A DNA stretch of 64,000 bases from JBMNEH01 sp050948665 (GTDB lineage Bacteria > Bacillota > Clostridia > Christensenellales > UMGS416). This document shows, piece after piece, positions 53,914-61,466 of the stretch. The notes below the pieces were generated by a model. The model did no database searches. It was not told where the DNA came from and saw nothing but the letters and a program-made list of their open reading frames with translations. The DNA is taken from positions 1,240,001 to 1,304,000 of the forward strand of contig JBMNEH010000001.1 in the NCBI GenBank assembly GCA_050948665.1, written 5' to 3'. How positions within the stretch are numbered: the stretch's first letter is position 1; each line of letters starts with the position of its first letter. The translations under genes and the position numbers were made by a program.

Positions 53914-55059
53914 TCACATAATGATACCGGAAATGCCGGGGAAGGGAATCGGCCGAGGAATGACCAGTTCCTTATAACACTCCAGTGCATAATGATCTGT
54001 CATCCCTGCGATAAAATCTACTGTTATCCTGGACGGAGGTGCTTCCTCCTGCCGGTATACAGTACTGTATTGTCTTCGAAAACTGTCAAAAACTCTTTCG
54101 AAGTCATACCTGTGCTTTTCAATCGGCAAAAAAAAGATATCCATCAAATGTTCAAACAAGACTTTCACAATGCGAATACAATAGGTTTCATATTCCAAAA
54201 TGAGAGGATGGTTATAAATATATGAGGTGTTAAAGTCATACAGTTTCTTAAAGAGCAGATACTTTTCCTCTGAAAGACCGATCTTTCCCGTTATGCTGCT
54301 GTGACTAATCAGATCCAACACCAGGTTATTGATGATTTGTCCATTTGTAAAGCCCAACTCCTGGGAAATATCCTCCGGGAGCTCATCTCTTGATATGAAG
54401 CCGGCCAACACCGCATCCTCCAGATCCCTGCCAAGATACGCAATCTTGTCGGAATATCTTACAATGCAGCCTTCCCAGGTAGCCGGCAAACGATTTAGGT
54501 CTTCGGCTTTTTCTTCCGGAGTACGAGCTGCTTTTTCCATTACGATATACCGGTCAAATCGTTCTCCGTTATGGCAGACAATTGCGTCACGTACTCCCCG
54601 GGTAAGATTCAGCCCTTTCCCGTCGTTAGTAAGTAAATTTATTACTCTTAAGCCGTGTGCCTCATGAGAAAACTTTTCCGTCCTACCGGTTTCTGCGGAT
54701 GACCGAACCAGTAAGTTGTTCAAAATTCGCTCTCCGCTGTGCCCAAAGGGAGCATGGCCCAAGTCATGCCCCAAGCCAGCCGCATAAGCAAGCTCGGTAT
54801 CCAACTCCCAACCAGTCTGATTCAGGCCTCGGCAGATAGTTGCGGCAATGGTCGCTACGTGGAGCACATGTTCGATACGTGTGCATACATGGTCATGCTC
54901 CGGCGCGAAAAAAACCTGTGTCTTATTCCGCAATCTTCGAAAAGGAGTACAGTGTATAATAGCGGTCTGATCGCGGAAATAGGGGCCTCTGACGTCCTCA
55001 TCTCGAGCATACAGACGTTCTTGGCAAGCAGCGTGCGATAGAAGCCTTTTGGAAACCAT
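53914..55059 (-). CDS. dgt: dGTPase-like HD-domain triphosphohydrolase
   Basis: 381 residues. Metal-binding HD residues His64 (RIEHVLHVATIA), His98-Asp99 (LGHDLGHAPFGHSGE), and CIVRYSDKIAYLGRDLEDAV. The N-terminal RDEDVRGPYFRDQTAIIHCTPFRRLRNKTQVF is typical of deoxyguanosinetriphosphate triphosphohydrolase-like proteins, which strip triphosphate from dNTPs. Nine bases after galT. Substrate preference among dNTPs is not known. Confidence 0.9.
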   Translation of the reverse strand: MVSKRLLSHAACQERLYARDEDVRGPYFRDQTAIIHCTPFRRLRNKTQVFFAPEHDHVCTRIEHVLHVATIAATICRGLNQTGWELDTELAYAAGLGHDLGHAPFGHSGERILNNLLVRSSAETGRTEKFSHEAHGLRVINLLTNDGKGLNLTRGVRDAIVCHNGERFDRYIVMEKAARTPEEKAEDLNRLPATWEGCIVRYSDKIAYLGRDLEDAVLAGFISRDELPEDISQELGFTNGQIINNLVLDLISHSSITGKIGLSEEKYLLFKKLYDFNTSYIYNHPLILEYETYCIRIVKVLFEHLMDIFFLPIEKHRYDFERVFDSFRRQYSTVYRQEEAPPSRITVDFIAGMTDHYALECYKELVIPRPIPFPGISGIIM

Positions 55060-55068
55060 AATGCCTCC

Positions 55069-56607
55069 TTATCCAGTGGTAACGCCAGTATCCGCCAACC
55101 AACGCAGCATCCCGCGGCGGCCATCAGGTGTATCCTTATAGACGCCAGCGTCTCTAAGAACCTGTACACAGATGCTACCTACCTCCTCACGCACAATCTT
55201 TTGAGAGTCATTGACTTGTGTGCCATATTGAGAAACCAGCCTCTGTATCCAAGGGAGATGTTTATTCAGGGGGTGCGCAGAATTGGAAAGCGTCTCTTCA
55301 TCATATGGCAGTTGTCCGGAAAGGATCTCCTCGACCTGTGACAATTCGGTATTTAAGCGACCCGGTAGAATGAACAAGCCCATTACCTCTATCAGCCCGA
55401 TATTCTCCCGTTTTATGTGATGGAGTTCCTTATGGGGATGAAAAACACCCAAAGGATGTTGTTCGCTGGTTACATTGTTCCTGAGAACAAGATCGAGTTG
55501 GTATTTACCGTCGGCAATCCTGGCTATGGGGGTAAAGGTATTGTGCATCGTGCCATCGGGATCCCGTGCAAGTATTCCACACTCTGCATCCGACCACTCC
55601 TCCCAACTATGGAGAAGGGTCGAAGCAATCCCTTCAAGTTCCGCCCGGTTGCCTCCGGTAAGCCGAACAACAGACATGGGCCATCGAAGTATACTGGCAT
55701 CAACCTCCGAATGCCCAGGGATTACTAAGTGTTGATCGGACTGTGCCTTCGCCATAGGGAGTTGAAAAACCCCACCCTGAAAATGATCATGATTTAGTAT
55801 AGAGCCACCTACAACCGGAAGCCCTGCATTAGAGCCGATAAAGTAATGCGGCATTATATCCAGAAAATCAAAAAATCTGATAAAAGTAGCATCGCATATC
55901 CGCATTGGAGTATGCTCATCTTTAAACACAATGCAGTGTTGATCATAATATACATATGGGGAATATTGAAAATACCATTGTTCTCCGCAGAGTGTTATCG
56001 GCAGGATGCGCAGTGTCTGCCGGTTGGGATGATCCATCCTTCCCGCATAACCCATATTAGTCTTACATAGCATACAAGAGGGATAAGAAGAGGGGGGCAA
56101 CAGCCGCAGCTTTGCAATCTCCCGGGGATCTTTCTCGGGCTTTGTCATGTTAATAGTAATAGCAAGCTCTCCGTAGCGGTCACTCTTATAATCCCATGCT
56201 ATGTTTCGTGCAACCATATCAACACGGATGTAATCACTTGCCCGACAGAAATGGTAAAACCAGTTTGTCGCTGCCTGAATACCGTTCTGTCGATAAAGTG
56301 TGTCAAATCTCTCTGCAACTGTACTGGGCTTGGGCAACAATGTCGACATAAGACGCGTATCAAAGAGATCCCTCTCCGTGGGGGTATCTTCAATAAATCC
56401 CTTCGAAACCGCAGCATCTAAAAGGACCTTAAGTATGGGCGTAGCCGTTGGCGGCAAAGAGTCATTGTCTATTTCTCCGTTCCAAGGTTCGGCTTCCTGC
56501 ATTATATCTAACAGTGCGTTTTCGGACCAAATAGCATCCAAGGGCTCAAGCAGCCCCTCCTTTAATCCGAAGGCAACCAACATATGTATTGCTTGACGTG
56601 TTTGCAC
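55069..56607 (-). CDS. galT: UTP/UDP-glucose--hexose-1-phosphate uridylyltransferase (GalT, Firmicutes class)
   Basis: 512 residues starting at GTG 56607 with AGGAGG eight bases upstream. The active-site block is VGGSILNHDHFQGGVFQLPM (HxH nucleophile); RMDHPNRQTLRILPITLCGEQWYFQYSPYVYYDQHCIVF and TFTPIARIADGKYQLDLVLRNNVTSEQHPLGVFHPHKELHHIKRENIGLIEVMGLFILPGRL are characteristic of the long class-2 GalT of Firmicutes. It turns galactose 1-phosphate to UDP-galactose in the Leloir pathway. galK and galE are not in the window. Confidence 0.94.
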   Translation of the reverse strand: MQTRQAIHMLVAFGLKEGLLEPLDAIWSENALLDIMQEAEPWNGEIDNDSLPPTATPILKVLLDAAVSKGFIEDTPTERDLFDTRLMSTLLPKPSTVAERFDTLYRQNGIQAATNWFYHFCRASDYIRVDMVARNIAWDYKSDRYGELAITINMTKPEKDPREIAKLRLLPPSSYPSCMLCKTNMGYAGRMDHPNRQTLRILPITLCGEQWYFQYSPYVYYDQHCIVFKDEHTPMRICDATFIRFFDFLDIMPHYFIGSNAGLPVVGGSILNHDHFQGGVFQLPMAKAQSDQHLVIPGHSEVDASILRWPMSVVRLTGGNRAELEGIASTLLHSWEEWSDAECGILARDPDGTMHNTFTPIARIADGKYQLDLVLRNNVTSEQHPLGVFHPHKELHHIKRENIGLIEVMGLFILPGRLNTELSQVEEILSGQLPYDEETLSNSAHPLNKHLPWIQRLVSQYGTQVNDSQKIVREEVGSICVQVLRDAGVYKDTPDGRRGMLRWLADTGVTTG

Positions 56608-56647
56608 CGACAGAATCCTCCTTTTTTCTCTGTGTTCTATATTTATA

Positions 56648-56676
56648 ATTATACCTGTTATAACCTAAAAACGCAA
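56648..56676 (-). promoter_or_regulatory. Promoter of the galT-dgt-isomerase operon
   Basis: Minus strand TTGCGT (56671-56676) and TATAAT (56648-56653), 17-base spacer. Confidence 0.7.
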
Positions 56677-56709
56677 TGCTTAGGCTTCAGGTGTTGCAGA
56701 AAAAGGGCA

Positions 56710-56738
56710 TTGACAATCAAGAGCAGTTCGACTATAAT
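56710..56738 (+). promoter_or_regulatory. rpsU promoter
   Basis: Consensus TTGACA (56710-56715), 17-base spacer, TATAAT (56733-56738). Confidence 0.88.
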
Positions 56739-56800
56739 TAATTTGTTGTGCGGCGAGTGTCCCGCTGGCCAATAATCCTTCTATGAAGGGGGGGTAGGAC

Positions 56801-56986
56801 ATGTCTGAGATTCGTGTTAACGAAGGCGAGTCCTTGGAAAGCGCTCTAAAGCGTTTTAAGAGGAAATGCGCCCGCTCCGGCGTACTTGCGGAAGTTCGTA
56901 AGCGTGAGCATTATGAAAAGCCCAGTGTTCGTCGTAAAAAAAAGCAGGAAGCTGCAAGGAGAAAGCGCAGCAAAAAGTCTTTTTAG
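56801..56986 (+). CDS. rpsU: 30S ribosomal protein S21
   Basis: 61 residues, very basic: EIRVNEGESLESALKRFKRKCARSGVLAEVRKREHYEKPSVRRKKKQEAARRKRSKKSF. S21 takes part in start-site selection of mRNA. Strong promoter with GAAGGGGGGG ribosome site region and its own terminator, so it is made as a single gene. Confidence 0.97.
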   Translation: MSEIRVNEGESLESALKRFKRKCARSGVLAEVRKREHYEKPSVRRKKKQEAARRKRSKKSF

Positions 56987-56998
56987 TAAGGCTAAACG

Positions 56999-57028
56999 GA
57001 GTCTCCTCTATGCGAGACTCTTTTTCTT
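56999..57028 (+). terminator. Terminator after rpsU
   Basis: GAGTCTC (56999-57005) with GAGACTC (57014-57020), eight-base loop, then TTTTTCTT. Confidence 0.9.
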
Positions 57029-57326
57029 ATCTTTTACAAGCTGCACCTCTCAAGGTAAGCAGCTTCCCAGATTTCGATTGCTGTATCCCCTGCACAACAA
57101 AAAAACGCCATGCTTCACCAAAATGCACCGGAGTACTGTATTTGTTCTTGAAGCATCATAACAAAATCCATATAGTATATACTCTTATTCATATTGCAGC
57201 TAAAATCTTCTCTAATTTAACACTGTTTGTTTCGAAATTTTTTCTACTCATTCTCATAGCACATTCATAGAAAAATGTGCGGGATTATTTGCTGAATTGT
57301 GGCTTTTCAAAGCATGAAAATAGGGG
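57029..57326. other. AT-rich intergenic region upstream of the sugar isomerase
   Basis: About 300 bases without a supported gene or RNA. It contains no strong repeats. The right end has two TATAAT boxes (57327-57332 and 57338-57343) without good -35 boxes, probably the promoter of the next operon. Confidence 0.5.
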
Positions 57327-57343
57327 TATAATTACTGTATAAT
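57327..57343 (+). promoter_or_regulatory. Probable -10 region of the isomerase/oxidoreductase operon
   Basis: Two TATAAT hexamers (57327-57332, 57338-57343), the second only four bases from the GAAGGGAG ribosome site, so the first is the likelier. Upstream TTTTCA (57304-57309) is a weak -35 at 17 bases; activation by a regulator is plausible. Confidence 0.4.
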
Positions 57344-57359
57344 GAGAAGGGAGTCGCAC

Positions 57360-58211
57360 ATGGGCAATTTTATTCTGTCGGCCTTCGCTGATGAAATAGG
57401 GGACGATCTTTCCCTGCAGATACGGGTCTTAAAAGAGAACCAAATCGATTTTGTTGAATTTCGTTCAGCGTACGGCCGGAATGTTACCTCCTTTTCCCTG
57501 GAGGAAACTGCGGCGATAGGTAAAGCCTTCAGGAGTGATGGGATTCGCGTATCCGCTATCGGCTCACCCTTGGGGAAGATCTCGATTACGGATGATTTTT
57601 CTGCACATATGAAGATGTTTCGACATACACTGGAGATTGCGCAGGAAATGGAAGCGCCATATATCAGGCTCTTCAGTTTTTATCCGCCTGAAGGGGAAAG
57701 CATAACAAACTACCGAAACCTAGTTATGGACTGTTTGGCGACCTTTGTAAAGGAAGCATCGGGTACAGGTGTAACGCTGCTGCATGAGAACGAAAAAGAC
57801 GTTTACGGGGACATTCCCAGCCGCTGTCTGGACATCATGCAAACAATCAACAGTCCCATTCTGCGTGCAACCTATGATTTTTCCAACTTTGTACAGTGCG
57901 GAGTTGATAATGATGAGGCCTTTGCCTTATTAAAGCCTTATGTGGAATACATCCATCTGAAAGACTCTCTGTATACCGGCGAAAAGGCTGAGCGGGATCT
58001 AGGCCGTCAGGTTGTAGGAAACGCCCATAGGCCTGTCGGTATGGGTGATGGCAAGGTCAGAAAAATACTATCTTCTCTGTGGAAAGACGGGTTCGAAGGC
58101 TTTGCCTCCATTGAACCGCACTTAGGAGAAGAATACGGAGCAGAGGGCATCCAACGCTTTACAGTTGCTGCCCGCGCGGCGCAGGCCTTGCTTAATGAAA
58201 TAAGCAAATAA
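57360..58211 (+). CDS. Sugar phosphate isomerase/epimerase family protein (xylose-isomerase-like TIM barrel)
   Basis: 283 residues from ATG 57360 (GAAGGGAG upstream). AFADEIGDDLSLQIRVLKENQIDFVEFRSAYGRNVTSF, TLLHENEKDVYGDIPSRCLDIM, RATYDFSNFVQCGVD, YIHLKDSL and GKVRKILSSLWKDGFEGFASIEPHL give the metal-binding Glu, Asp and His of the AP-endonuclease-2-like fold. Such proteins isomerise, epimerise or eliminate on keto sugars. It is the first gene of a three-gene set with two Gfo/Idh/MocA oxidoreductases. Confidence 0.87.
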   Translation: MGNFILSAFADEIGDDLSLQIRVLKENQIDFVEFRSAYGRNVTSFSLEETAAIGKAFRSDGIRVSAIGSPLGKISITDDFSAHMKMFRHTLEIAQEMEAPYIRLFSFYPPEGESITNYRNLVMDCLATFVKEASGTGVTLLHENEKDVYGDIPSRCLDIMQTINSPILRATYDFSNFVQCGVDNDEAFALLKPYVEYIHLKDSLYTGEKAERDLGRQVVGNAHRPVGMGDGKVRKILSSLWKDGFEGFASIEPHLGEEYGAEGIQRFTVAARAAQALLNEISK

Positions 58212-58244
58212 TATTATCACTAATTGAACAATAAGGAGTATGTC

Positions 58245-59318
58245 ATGAATAAATTGAACTGTGCTGTTGTCGGTCTTGGTGCTATCGGTCCCACCCATGT
58301 CGAGTCAATACTGAAAACCCCGAATGCAGTTTTATACGCAGTATGTGATATCGTCCAAGAGAAAGCGGATAAGCTTGCCGCAGAAACCGGATGCAAGGCC
58401 TTTTATGATTATGATGAAATGATAAAGGATCCTGCGATTGACTTGGTACACATTTGTCTTCCCAGCGGTATGCATGCAGATTTTGGCTGCAAAGCGGCAC
58501 TTGCTGGGAAGAATGTTCTGGTGGAGAAGCCTATTGATGTAACGCTTGAGGCTGCTGACAGACTAATTCGTACCTGTCGCGATTCAGGTGTAGTGCTTTC
58601 CTGTATTTCACAGCACCGTTTTGACCCCGATATTCAGACAACAAAGGCAGCAATTGAACGAGGCGAGATGGGGAAAATTATATTCGGGGCTTCACACACG
58701 AAGTGGTACCGAAGTCAAGACTACTATGATTCCGGAGACTGGCGAGGAACCTGGGCATTGGACGGCGGCGGCGCTTTGATGAATCAATCTGTGCATTATG
58801 TGGATCTGGTTCAGTACCTTGTCGGCCCTGTAGAGGAGGTTACCGCACGCACCGGCTTACTTGCGCACGAGCGTATAGAAGTAGAAGATGTAGCAGTTGC
58901 TACATTGAAGTTCAAAAGCGGAGCTCTTGGGCTGCTGGAAGGTAATACCGCATGCTTTCCCGGCCTTACAACCCGTTTGGACATCTACGGCACCGATGGA
59001 TTGATTGTTATAGAGGGTGACCGTATAAAGGAATGGAAAACAAAAGCAGACGTAGTTGGTACCAATTTTTACAATGTAGTATTAAAAGAAAGGGGAAAAC
59101 CAGTAGAGACCGCTGACGATACTCTTACCGGTGCCTCTTCTGCCGCAATTACCGCAACCTCACATCAGCGGCAAATTCAAGATGTAGTTGATGCCATTCT
59201 TGAAGGACGGAGCCCTGCCGTAACCGGCGAAGAGGCACGTCGTCCTTTAGCTGTGATTATCGCTGTTTACGAGTCTGCAAAGAACGGAGGCGTTCCCGTG
59301 AAGGTGGACGACAAATAA
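58245..59318 (+). CDS. Gfo/Idh/MocA family oxidoreductase (first of two)
   Basis: 357 residues from ATG 58245 (AAGGAG upstream). Rossmann motif AVVGLGAIGPTHVESI, VLVEKPIDVTLEAADRLI with the conserved EKP, and DGGGALMNQSVHYVDLVQYLVGPVEEV with the catalytic-site His. Uses NAD(P) to oxidise a sugar or cyclitol hydroxyl. The closest type by eye is inositol/UDP-sugar-like dehydrogenases; substrate unknown. Its TAA overlaps the next ATG. Confidence 0.9.
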   Translation: MNKLNCAVVGLGAIGPTHVESILKTPNAVLYAVCDIVQEKADKLAAETGCKAFYDYDEMIKDPAIDLVHICLPSGMHADFGCKAALAGKNVLVEKPIDVTLEAADRLIRTCRDSGVVLSCISQHRFDPDIQTTKAAIERGEMGKIIFGASHTKWYRSQDYYDSGDWRGTWALDGGGALMNQSVHYVDLVQYLVGPVEEVTARTGLLAHERIEVEDVAVATLKFKSGALGLLEGNTACFPGLTTRLDIYGTDGLIVIEGDRIKEWKTKADVVGTNFYNVVLKERGKPVETADDTLTGASSAAITATSHQRQIQDVVDAILEGRSPAVTGEEARRPLAVIIAVYESAKNGGVPVKVDDK

Positions 59319-60337
59319 TGGCCGGAAATATCGGTGCCGGTATCATTGGTTGCGGAGGTGTGCATGTGATGCATGCCAATGCTCTTATGGAACTGCAAGG
59401 GGTAACGCTTCGCGGGCTTTGCGATAATAAGCCGGATAGAGCGGACGCTTCAGCTCGGCGATACGGAGGAGTTGCTTATACTGACTATCGAAAACTACTT
59501 GAGGACCCCTCTGTAGATGTTATCCATATTACGTTGCCCCATTACCTTCACGCTCAGGTGACAATTGATGCATTAAAAGCCGGAAAATGGGTACTATGTG
59601 AAAAGCCTATGGCTATCTCTACTGCAAATGCCCGTGCAATGATTGCAGCCTCCGATGCTGTTGGAGGAAAACTTGGAATCATCTTCCAGAACCGATACAA
59701 TGCAGCCTCCATCCGACTGAAAAAGATCGTCGAATGCGGCGAACTCGGAGCAATAAAAGGCCTTCGCGGAATGGTTAACTGGTACCGAAACGATGCCTAC
59801 TACAGCGATGACTGGCACGGAAGAAAGGCGCTGGAGGGCGGAGGTGTTATGATGAACCAAGCAATCCATACTCTGGATTTAATGCAGTGGATTGGTGGTG
59901 AAGCTTTAAACGTTTACGGCATGATCGGAACCGCCAGTCACGCCGTTGATGTAGAGGATATGGCATCCCTGCGCATCGTTTTTACCGGCGGCGCTGTTGG
60001 TATTTTTCATGCGACAGTCAGCTACGTGGCTGATACAGACGTGGAGTTAGAGGTCTTTTGTGAGAACGGTACATTGCTCCTTCGAGGAAATTCCCTTTAT
60101 CAGGTGAACAAGAAGGGCTTACTGGAACCTTTGGTTGGCAAGACAGCAGGTACTAAAGAAGGAAAAACATACTGGGGTACCGGCCATCAATTACAAATTG
60201 CGGACTTCTACCATTCCATACAAGCGGGGTTACCTGTATGCATTGACGGTCGCCAGGGATTTTCAGCTTTGGCAATCGTCCAGGCATTATATGAGTCAGC
60301 AAAAACCCGGAAGACTGTATCGGTAGAAAAACCATGA
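59318..60337 (+). CDS. Gfo/Idh/MocA family oxidoreductase (second of two)
   Basis: 339 residues. GIIGCGGVHVMHANALMEL, VLCEKPMAISTANARAMI and EGGGVMMNQAIHTLDLMQWIGGEALNVYG are the conserved blocks. It is not a recent duplicate of the gene before it (identity is limited to family motifs), so the pair probably acts on two different steps. It starts on the last base of the preceding stop (TAATGG). Confidence 0.9.
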   Translation: MAGNIGAGIIGCGGVHVMHANALMELQGVTLRGLCDNKPDRADASARRYGGVAYTDYRKLLEDPSVDVIHITLPHYLHAQVTIDALKAGKWVLCEKPMAISTANARAMIAASDAVGGKLGIIFQNRYNAASIRLKKIVECGELGAIKGLRGMVNWYRNDAYYSDDWHGRKALEGGGVMMNQAIHTLDLMQWIGGEALNVYGMIGTASHAVDVEDMASLRIVFTGGAVGIFHATVSYVADTDVELEVFCENGTLLLRGNSLYQVNKKGLLEPLVGKTAGTKEGKTYWGTGHQLQIADFYHSIQAGLPVCIDGRQGFSALAIVQALYESAKTRKTVSVEKP

Positions 60338-60406
60338 TACACTCTATATAAATAACAACGCCGGGGTATCTGTTCAAAACATAAAAACTAAGAAAGGAGT
60401 TCAGAT

Positions 60407-60955
60407 ATGCCGAATAGAGGCTTGCCGGAATCAAATGAAACAAATGAACTGCTGATTTCAACTTGTATGCGCTTTGTGAAGCTCAGCAGAATGCTGGAAA
60501 TTAAGCTGCGGCGGAGCCCCGCACATATGGCGCGTATGCGGTTAATGCTGGCAATGCGCCATAAAGATGAATTAACTCTGCCGGAGCTGAGCAATGAAAC
60601 CTGCGTATCTACCTCCAGCCTGAGTCTTATGTTAAAACAGCTTGACCAAGAAGGTCTTGTAAACCGGGAATCAAAACCCTCCGACGGACGAATAACACTG
60701 TACTCACTGACTGAGAACGGACGTAATTATCTGCATCAGGAATATAATAACCGACGAAGAGCAATGTCTGATTTGGTCTCTGATGTTGATTTGTCATCAT
60801 TTCCTAACATTTCAGAGCATTTACAGGTTGTTCTGGAAATCGTGCGAGCGATTACCAGCGGAAAAAAGAAAGAGTTACGTGTACCTTCCGCACAACCCGA
60901 ACCGGATGAAGCGGAGCTATTAGCGCTGGATCAGCCCATTCAGGAGTTTCCTTAA
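60407..60955 (+). CDS. MarR family transcriptional regulator
   Basis: 182 residues with a winged helix: LTLPELSNETCVSTSSLSLMLKQLDQEGLVNRESKPSDGRITLYSLTENGRNYL. Long acidic C-terminal tail (about 155-182). AAGGAG precedes ATG 60407, about 70 bases after the second oxidoreductase. It may control the upstream isomerase/oxidoreductase operon, which is inference from position only. Confidence 0.88.
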   Translation: MPNRGLPESNETNELLISTCMRFVKLSRMLEIKLRRSPAHMARMRLMLAMRHKDELTLPELSNETCVSTSSLSLMLKQLDQEGLVNRESKPSDGRITLYSLTENGRNYLHQEYNNRRRAMSDLVSDVDLSSFPNISEHLQVVLEIVRAITSGKKKELRVPSAQPEPDEAELLALDQPIQEFP

Positions 60956-60972
60956 AGTTCGCCGGAAAGTGT

Positions 60973-61001
60973 TGACGAAACGCCACTTGCATGATATAAT
61001 T
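60973..61001 (+). promoter_or_regulatory. Promoter of tRNA-Gln and tRNA-Glu
   Basis: TTGACG (60973-60978), 17-base spacer, TATAAT (60996-61001), 28 bases before the first tRNA. Confidence 0.85.
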
Positions 61002-61029
61002 CGCTTCGTCGGTTATAAAATCGACGTGG

Positions 61030-61103
61030 AGCGGAATAGTGTAACGGTAACACCCATGACTCTGACTCATGTTTTCTAGGTTCGAATCCTAGTTCCGCTG
61101 CCA
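61030..61103 (+). tRNA. tRNA-Gln (anticodon CTG)
   Basis: 74 bases with CCA. Acceptor AGCGGAA/TTCCGCT, D arm TAGTGTAACGGTAACAC, anticodon arm CATGA-CTCTGAC-TCATG with CTG at 61062-61064, T arm CTAGGTTCGAATCCTAG. Confidence 0.95.
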
Positions 61104-61106
61104 TTT

Positions 61107-61182
61107 GCCCTCATGGTCTAGAGGCCTAGGACACCGCCCTCTCACGGCGGCAACAGGGGTTCGAATCCCCTTGAGGGTACCA
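61107..61182 (+). tRNA. tRNA-Glu (anticodon CTC)
   Basis: 76 bases with CCA. Acceptor GCCCTCA/TGAGGGT (first pair G-T), anticodon arm CCGCC-CTCTCAC-GGCGG with CTC at 61141-61143, T arm AGGGGTTCGAATCCCCT. Three bases after tRNA-Gln, on the same transcript. Confidence 0.95.
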
Positions 61183-61185
61183 TAT

Positions 61186-61235
61186 AAGAACGCTAATTTT
61201 GATACAGTGAGTATCGAGGTTAGCGTTCTTGTTTT
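61186..61235 (+). terminator. Terminator after the tRNA-Gln/tRNA-Glu pair
   Basis: Eleven-pair stem AAGAACGCTAA (61186-61196) with TTAGCGTTCTT (61220-61230), a long loop that itself contains GATAC/GTATC, then GTTTT. Confidence 0.85.
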
Positions 61236-61345
61236 ATGCCCGAAAGTGGCTTGAAATAAGGCTTTTTCGGCACTATTCTGTTCTCTTTGCACCGCCAGAC
61301 TTTCGCCGAACACCTGTGATTTTTTACGAATGAGCGCCGCTCCAT

Positions 61346-61436
61346 ATACCCACGCTTTCGATTACCTGAAATAGTTTCATTTTTTCGAAGGGTTTCATTT
61401 TCGAGAAAGGATAGTTTCATACCCGCGCTTTCGATT
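61346..61436. repeat. Direct repeats at the end of the recombinase element
   Basis: ATACCC-A-CGCTTTCGATT (61346-61363) recurs as ATACCC-G-CGCTTTCGATT (61419-61436), 73 bases apart, 17 of 18 bases identical. GTTTCAT occurs three times between them (61374-61380, 61392-61398, 61414-61420), twice within the identical ten bases ATAGTTTCAT 40 bases apart. They lie between the tRNA terminator and the stop of the serine recombinase, where attachment or recombinase-binding sites would be expected. Confidence 0.6.
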
Positions 61437-61466
61437 GGGTGCAGAGTACAAAAAGAAAGTGGAGCC

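Noticed and set aside
61089..61313. Minus-strand frame with ..GIRTPVAAVRGRCPRPLDHEG..
   Set aside because: Spurious protein from the antisense of tRNA-Glu; no independent support.
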